This document shows, one piece after another, positions 57,673 through 64,000 of a stretch of DNA of 64,000 nt. The position numbers and the translations under genes were made by a program. Position 1 is the stretch's first letter; the number at the start of each line of letters is the position of its first letter. The stretch comes from Theileria orientalis strain Shintoku (taxonomy: Eukaryota; Apicomplexa; Aconoidasida; Piroplasmida; Theileriidae): assembly GCF_000740895.1 (NCBI RefSeq), contig NC_025263.1:1116001-1180000 (forward strand). Direction: 5' to 3'. Under the pieces are notes generated by a model, which was not told the DNA's origin, ran no database searches, and saw only the letters and a list, made by a program, of their open reading frames with translations.

Positions 57673-59878
57673 TTAGGAGAGTGACCAGTCGTTGGTGGCG
57701 TGGACTACGTAGAAGCCCTTGTAGTCGCTCAGCTGCACGCCCGGTAGGCTCTTCTTGCTTCGCTTGTGGGACCTGGCCCTCCTGCGTCTGGGCCTGTCGG
57801 CGATTGCCAGCGGCAGTTCGGGTAGTTCATCCGACTGCACGCCCTCCTGCTGCTCAGATTCCTGCGCACCAGGCTGCTCGTCCAATTTTGTAACAGATTG
57901 TTCATCCAATTTTGTAACTGACTGTTCATCCAATTTTGTAACTGACTGTTCATCCGACTTTTCACTGGTCTGTTGGTCCAATTTTGTAACAGGCTCTTGG
58001 GCGAGTTTTTCACCAGGTTGTTCATCCGATTTTGTAACTGACTGTTCTGTGAGGTGCTCTTGTAAACTCGTCTGACGATCTTCAAATTGTTCATGTTGTA
58101 AAAGGGGTTGACGATCAACTGAGTCCTGGACTGACTCTGCTACTTTATCTCCAATCTGCCTGTGGTCGCTCTCCATCACATCAAACACCTCCGATTCAGT
58201 TTTGTTTAATTGGTCCTGCGGCTCCAGGTCTCCGTCTTGTTTGTCCACTTCTTTACGCCCCTCTTCTTCCAGGTGCTTCTCATTGTAGAACTTGGTGCTC
58301 TCCAAGTTCAATTCGGGAACTTCGTCAACGTATGTCACCTTTGCTTTGGACTCCTTGGACTCATCTACCTCATGTTCATCAAATTCACGCTCTTCAGATC
58401 CTGCCTCATCACGGGACTTCGTCTCATGTTTCTCAACATCGTTAACTGCCGTTTTCGACTCATGCTCCTCTTTGTATTCCACTTTGGATGCTGATTCTTT
58501 ATTTTCTGGCTTAATTTCTAGTAATTCATGTGGTATTGCTTCCACTGACTCATCTTCTACCGTATTGTAGCGCTTAGTTTCCACTTCATCGTCGTATCTG
58601 TTAAGTGAGGCAACATTTTTCTCCGTATGGCCACCTGATTTAGACTCAGTCTTCGTTTGCTCCACAAGAACTTCAACTTGATGGCCTTGAGTCGGCGGCT
58701 CTACTGTTTCCCTTTCCTTTTCTTTTCTCGATGGGCGTTTATCCTTAACGTGTCCTGTGCCTTTAAGTTGTTCTGTGACTGGGCCCAGGACTGCCCAGGA
58801 GTTATCGATAAGGTACAAATCAGCTGCATCCACTGCATTAGGCTGCACTTCGGCCAATTGGACGCTATCGAAGGATGGGTATGTACTCAGGTGATTCTCG
58901 AAGGGGTTACTCGATATAGTTGACATTTCTCTCAAGATGCCTCTTTCCGACTGCAGATTTACCTTTTCAACCTTCTCAAGAACCCTCTGTGGAGTGAGCA
59001 CTACCACTGTATCCTCCGACCTTAAGTCATATTTGATGGCCACTGTGTCTCCATCATCACCGGATTCCTCCTTCTCAGGGATATTCAGAGAGACAGCTCT
59101 AGTAAGAGTAGATTTATCCACTTTAGTTCCCACTCTCGAACTAATCGATGTCGACTTGTCAAATCTTTCCCTTGGTCTAGAACTAATGGAGGTCGACTTG
59201 TCAAGCCTATCTTTCTGCCTAGAACTAATGGAGGTCGACTTGTCGACCCTCGTCTCCTCCCGTTTCCTAGTCACAAGCTTCAGGTAATCCTGCGTGTATG
59301 CTTTGGCTGAAGGCCCTAAGTCCGTGTGAAGTCTTTTGGACTCACCGTAAACCTGCCCAGTGGACATGTCCGTAAAAATGTACCGAGAGCCCAGGTCCTG
59401 TGCAACGTCATGAAGAGACCCGGGCGACCGTTTCTTGGGCTTCTTTGCAATCGACTTGAACGGCACCAGCGGCTTCAGTTCGTAGAATTCTGAAAATTAT
59501 GCATTGCTTCTTGAGCTTACCTCTGGGCAGCGGCACGTGTACCAGGGGCCTGTGGTCCTCAGACCTGCCAACGTTCCCAGTTTTTTTAATGATATCCACC
59601 AGTATGTCCAGCTCCTCGAGCTGCTTGTTGTAGTTTACATTTTCAAGAGGGGCCTGCCTAGTTGTGCTATTCCGTGGAGTCACACTCTTTTTCGTGGCCA
59701 GGCACAATTTCATAAACACATTCACCTTTTCCTTGTCGAACACTTTGCTCGGCACCTTACTGTATTTTATCCAGGGTTTTTCTCCCAGTTTCTGCGTCCT
59801 CCTAATGCTTTCCATTGCCATTTCCATTTTCTGGCACTTGGAGATTCTGTTTACTTGTAAGGTCGGATTATGGCCCAT
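57673..59878 (-). CDS. Unrecognised basic/acidic repeat protein (724 residues)
   Basis: Two exons (59521-59878, 57673-59489) with a 31-nt intron. There is no signal peptide or transmembrane segment. The N-terminal third is basic and contains possible conserved segments (GEKPWIKYSKVPSKVFDKEK, RPLVHVPLPREFYELKPLVP, GSLHDVAQDLGSRYIFTDMS). Then come four copies of a 14-residue unit DKSTSISSR(5) (around 59104-59255). A long low-complexity E/K/Q/D region follows, with an 8-residue unit QSVTKLDE in tandem near the end (57868-57958). The last 50 residues are basic then hydrophobic (RPRRRRARSHKRSKKS, GVQLSDYKGFYVVHA). The repeated DKSTSIS could be phosphorylated. I cannot name the family. ATG 59878 is the first methionine, and an in-frame TTG lies just upstream. 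Confidence 0.7.
57868..57958. repeat. 24-bp coding repeat (QSVTKLDE)
   Basis: The unit TTCATCCAATTTTGTAACTG plus ACTG is repeated about 3.7 times on the plus strand. In the minus frame it encodes the octapeptide QSVTKLDE. Degenerate relatives extend to about 58045. Confidence 0.9.
59104..59255. repeat. 42-bp coding repeat (DKSTSISSR unit)
   Basis: Four copies of a 14-residue unit (DKSTSISSRQKDRL, DKSTSISSRPRERF, DKSTSISSRVGTKV, DKSTLTRAV). The first nine residues are invariant in three copies. It lies in the unknown 724-residue protein. Confidence 0.9.
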
Positions 59879-60469
59879 TTTCAAGCGCGCATCTACATTA
59901 TTTATACATTTAAATCCAGTTTAAAAATTATTTTACAATGTGCTACTTCCTTAGACAATGTCTCCCTTTTATCTGATTGGCATCTACTCAAACATTTCAT
60001 TTTGGTATGCCACATTCACTTATTTTTCTATAATGTCATTTTTTAATATTTTTCATTGCTTTTTCTAGTTAGTGTTTGTTAGATTCGACCTCGATTTCTG
60101 CGTGCAAGTTCCTGTGCAGGCAGGCGGCATCTCCTTCCTTCCACCCTTAACTTCCAGCTCTATTTCTACACATTTCACTTATTTTTGTCAATTTTTTCTG
60201 TTTTTTATTGTTTTCATCCACTAAATCCTCTATTTTACTTTATTTACTCTGATTAATTAAATTTTCACTCGCGGCATCCACTGCTAGCCGCGCTACACCC
60301 ATGTATTATTTAAATCCAACTCCATTTTAAATACAAATATGTCCATAAATATCTCATCCACACTCTAACGCGTACTAAGCTATGATAAAGCAAATTAAAA
60401 TCTACATACGCTCTCAACCGCGTTCAAGCTTCCCGAGTATTTCTTGAACTTCACTGCTCCTTCTCCAAC
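59879..60469. other. Intergenic region unknown repeat protein / RPB2
   Basis: 591 nt between tandem minus-strand genes. It is T-rich on the plus strand with one GC-richer island (GTGCAGGCAGGCGGCATCTC at about 60113). No open frame, tRNA or repeat was recognised. Confidence 0.45.
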
Positions 60470-63400
60470 TTACGCTTCCGTCAGCACCAGCTTCGGGTAT
60501 ATTGCCATTGCCATTAGCTCCTGCAGCAGGAGCTTACAGGCGTACGGGATCGTCACCTGCGAAATCTGCGTCTTGTTGTCGCAGGCCGTGCACTGGAAGG
60601 AGCTGTTGTTCAGGTTCGCTATCGAGAGGAGTCCGCAGAGGTTGCACACGTGCACTCTGTACGCGTCAGACTGGTCGAAGAGTCTCTCCTTCAGCATCTT
60701 CGCCGCGCCGTGCGAGATCATGCAGTCGCGCTCCATTTCTCCGAACCTCAGTCCTCCGTCTCGCGACCTTCCTTCCGTCGGCTGCCTCGTCAGCATCGTC
60801 ACCGGTCCTCTTGCTCTCGCGTGTATTTTGTCCTCCACCATGTGCTTCAGCCTCTGGTAGTACGTTGGTCCTACGAATATTTTACTTGCCATGAGGTTTC
60901 CTGTGAACCCGTTGTGGAACGCCTCGTTTCCGTACTTCGAGTAGTGGCACTTGAACAGTCTGCTCGATATCTGTTCCAGCGTCATTTTACTGAACGGCGT
61001 CGCGTCACCCTCCATTCCCACCAGCGCTCCCACTTTTCCCAGCAGGCACTCTATTAGGTGCCCTATTGTCATTCTCGAGGGCACTGCGTGCGGGTTCATG
61101 ATGATGTCCGGCACTATTCCTTCACATGTAAACGGCAGGTCTTCCATTCTGAACGTCATTCCTATCGTTCCCTTCTGTCCGTGCCTGCTTGCGAACTTGT
61201 CTCCTATTTGTGGCACTCTCACGCTCCTCACCTTCACCTTTGTGAACTTGCAGCCCTTGTTGTTAACTGTTAGCAACACGTTGTCCACCACTCCGTTTTC
61301 GTTCGGTCTCAGGCAGCAGCTGCAGTCCATTCTCAGGTTCATTTCTGCTGGGTAGTTCGGGTTGTTCGGGTCCGACTCCACTGGCGACGACCTTCCTATG
61401 ATGATGTCGTCTCCCAGCACTCTGCTTCCTGGCTCTATCAGCCCATCGTTGTCCAGCTTCGAGTAATCTCCTCTCTTCAGGTTCAAAAAGTTACCTGTAC
61501 ATCACAATATTGCTGTTATGATTTTTAATAACACCTTTCAATCACTTTATCTAGCTACTTACTTGTCGCCGTCGGCTTCGTAAACGACTCTATCACTGTG
61601 CTTCCCAGGTACTTCTCCTCTGACGAGTACGTTCTGTTGAACACTGATCTAAACAGTCCTCTGTCAATTGACGACTGGTTCATGATCAGTGAATCCTCTT
61701 GGTTGTATCCTAAAATCTTTGTTTAGAGCCAATGATTTTATCAATGCTGTCAATGCCATAACATAACTACTAATATTACCAAAACTAGTATTACCATAAC
61801 ATCACTACTATTATTACCAAAACTAGTAATGCCATAACTACCAGTATTACCATAACATAACTACTATTATCACCAACACTATTACTACCATGAATTATAC
61901 AATACTGTTGTTACTAGCACTACTATATGGTCAACAATGTCCTCATAAATAACTGCCATGTTCTCATAAACTGTACCTGTGTAGCACATAATTGCCACTA
62001 TCGAGTTGATTCCTGCTGGCAGCTCTCTGAACCTCAGGAACTCCATTGACCTCGTGCACACCAGCGGCTTCTGCGGGTAGTATAGCACGTGGCTCAGCGT
62101 GTCCATTCTCAGGTTATAGTTTGTGCTGTACACTCCCATCGCCTGCTTTCCCATTGCCGACTGATACGTGTTCCTTGGGCTCTGGTTCTGGTCCGGGAAG
62201 GGTATGATTGAGGCACACACTCCCAGTATCATGCTCGGGTGTATTTCGCAGTGCGTGTAGCTATTGCAGTAGTTGTTGTTGTTGATCAGGTCGTCTGGGA
62301 ACATTGCTATCATGCATATCTCCTCCTCTTCGCAGTCTATGTACTCCACCACTCCACTTTCAAGTAGCCCTGACCAGTTGAGCTGATTATTTTCTATCAT
62401 CAGAGCGTGCCTCTTCGTTATCAGCAGTCTGTTGTTCTCCACGATGTACAGTGGTCTCATCGAGCGACCTGTTATAAAGTTATGGTAGTCATTATCTAGT
62501 TACGGTAGTCGTATTATCCAGTTGTAGTAGTCATATTATCTAGTCGTGGTAGTCGTATTATCCAGTTGTAGTAGTCATATTATCTAGTCGTGGTAGTCGT
62601 ATTATCCAGTTGTAGTAGTCATATTATCTAGTCGTGGTAGTCGTATTATATGGTTGCTTAAGTGTACCGATCCAATAAAAATACCAAAATACGCTCAACA
62701 CATACCTGAGTCCGTGAATATCTTTATCTCGTTCGACAGTATGTCCCTCACGATCGAAGTCTCGCTGCTTATGTTTCCCTTGCGTCTCAGCTCCAGCAGC
62801 AGGTTTACCAGTGCGTCCGGCTGGTTGAAGACTCCTATCCACGTTCCGTTCAGAAATATCTTAACTCTGTCCTTTATCAGCACTGGGCTGATCTCGTCCA
62901 GCGAGTCCATTCCGAACTCGAGCAGGAAGTCCAGGATCGTGCTCGTCATGCTTCCCACGCTGATGTAGCACATGAGCGCCAGGTTTTTCACCAGGCCCAC
63001 TGCTTGTCCTTCCGGCGTCTCTGCTGGGCATATCATTCCCCAGTGCGTGTTGTGCAGCTGCCTTGGCTTTGCCATTTTCCCTTCTCTTCCTACGCATTTT
63101 TTATCTTGCTTTATGCTTACCTAGTGGCGTGTTCAGCCTCCTCAGGTGCGACAGGTACGACGCGAACGTCAATCTGTTGAGCACTTGCGATACTCCCGTC
63201 CTCACTACGTTTCCTTCCTTGTCTCTTCCCCAGTTTCCTGCAAATTGTTATTTACTCATCACTGAGACTTATATCTCCCGAACACTTTATCTAATCCCAC
63301 TGACCACCACTTGTAGCCAACCATTAATGGTGCCAACCTATCTACTCTATGCTTTGGCACCTACCTGTCAGCAACTGGTACTGTAACCCTTGTGTTATCT

Positions 63401-64000
63401 GTGAGCACGACTTTATTGCTCCTGCCACGTCAAACGACCTTCCTGAGTCTATTTGGTTTTGCAGCAGCTTCTTCACGTCCTTCGCCAGCTTTCTAAAGAG
63501 TGCTCCGAAGCTACTTGCCATCAGTGCTCCTGCCAAATCCAACCTCTTTTTTCCAAAATGCTCCCTGTCATCCTCGTTTATTCTCCCTACATCATCATTT
63601 ATCTCTATCTACTTCCTCCTCTTACCTAGTTGGTTTAGGAGCAGTCTGTGTATCATGTATCCCACGTAGAAACACTTTTTTGACTCCGAGCCTACTTCTG
63701 TTCCCACGTGTGGCAGGAAGTGCCTTCTCAGCAGGTCCTTCGCGTATTGTATGCGTGCTTCCAGCGGCGCTCCTACTGTGGGCCCTCTTTTACCTATCAA
63801 ACGTTATTATGAGATTCAATTTTCCTTAACTAGTGTTTTCTGTCCCTTCGCCTACCTATATAGTCTAGGCATTGTTCTTGCGATGTGTACTCTGAACATT
63901 CCTCCAGTGTCGACCTCATTAGCGACAACATTTGCGTGTCCGAGAAGTCGTACACTATTCTCTGCAGTATGTCTCTGTCCGAAATACAGCCCAGTGCTCT
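60470..64000 (-). CDS. RNA polymerase II second-largest subunit RPB2 (5' end outside window)
   Basis: At least eight exons on the minus strand, with the N-terminus beyond 64000. Blocks in transcript order: [72 protein letters not shown] and [20 protein letters not shown] (Pol II-specific). Then come [20 protein letters not shown], then [48 protein letters not shown] and [15 protein letters not shown]. The last contributes to the C-terminal zinc site (CNLC...CTACDNK). The end is [20 protein letters not shown]. It forms the catalytic core of Pol II with RPB1. Introns at 61709-61930 and 62470-62700 are repeat-rich. The four zinc cysteines are intact. Confidence 0.95.
61745..61885. repeat. Degenerate ACTA/TACC repeat in an RPB2 intron
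   Basis: Recurrent TACCATAACAT(A/C)ACTACTA and TACCAAAACTAGTA segments with a variable 20-35 bp period. Confidence 0.75.
62511..62645. repeat. 44-bp tandem repeat in an RPB2 intron
   Basis: The unit starting GTATTATCCAGTTGTAGTAG begins at 62511, 62555 and 62599, with a truncated copy at 62643 (about three copies). It holds two half-units (GTAGTAGTCATATTATC and TGGTAGTCGTATTATC), so the basic period is near 22. Confidence 0.9.

Overview
The window reads as nuclear DNA of an apicomplexan piroplasm, most likely a Theileria (inference from gene content, moderate GC, dense packing, many very short introns and a pair of MACPF perforin-like genes; no species-diagnostic family was identified, so Babesia-like relatives are not excluded). 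About 28 protein genes, one tRNA and two histone genes fill the 64 kb. Genes lie on both strands, most are split by introns of 20-60 nt, and a minority of longer introns (150-450 nt) are filled with short tandem repeats. Exon joins below were derived by hand from GT/GC...AG sites and reading-frame continuity.

Layout: 1-6 kb: 3' end of a zuotin/DNAJC2 gene, mitochondrial ribosomal mS38-like protein (-), five-RRM Mrd1/RBM19, and a type I membrane protein. 6.6-11.6 kb: symplekin. 12-16 kb: tRNA-Met, NOT2 (CCR4-NOT), eIF3m. 15.8-24.3 kb: proteasome RPN7 (-), ribosomal eL22, an SR protein, RBM25 (-), PTRHD1-like. 24.4-27 kb: divergent histone H3/H2A pair, each followed by a similar 3' hairpin. 27-36 kb: TFIIIC TPR subunit (GTF3C3/TFC4), mitochondrial bL19, SLU7 (-), DHHC palmitoyltransferase. 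36-47 kb: a 1238-residue secreted protein of unknown function (-), a PLD/cardiolipin-synthase-like enzyme, an unknown signal-peptide protein (-) whose start overlaps the stop of delta-COP (-). 47-57 kb: RNA polymerase I RPA2, then two convergent MACPF genes. 56.7-64 kb: mitochondrial uL29, an unknown repeat-rich protein (-), and RNA polymerase II RPB2 (-), cut by the window end.

Functionally the window is dominated by housekeeping RNA metabolism: transcription (RPA2, RPB2, TFIIIC), splicing (SLU7, RBM25, SR protein), mRNA 3'-end formation and decay (symplekin, NOT2), ribosome biogenesis (Mrd1) and translation (eIF3m, eL22, three mitoribosomal proteins). The parasite-specific part consists of four secreted or membrane proteins without recognisable function and the two perforin-like proteins. 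The most unusual signals are the histone 3' hairpins with a shared palindromic flank, the minisatellite-filled introns, the TAATG stop-start overlap of two nuclear genes, and a frame-supported GC-AG intron.
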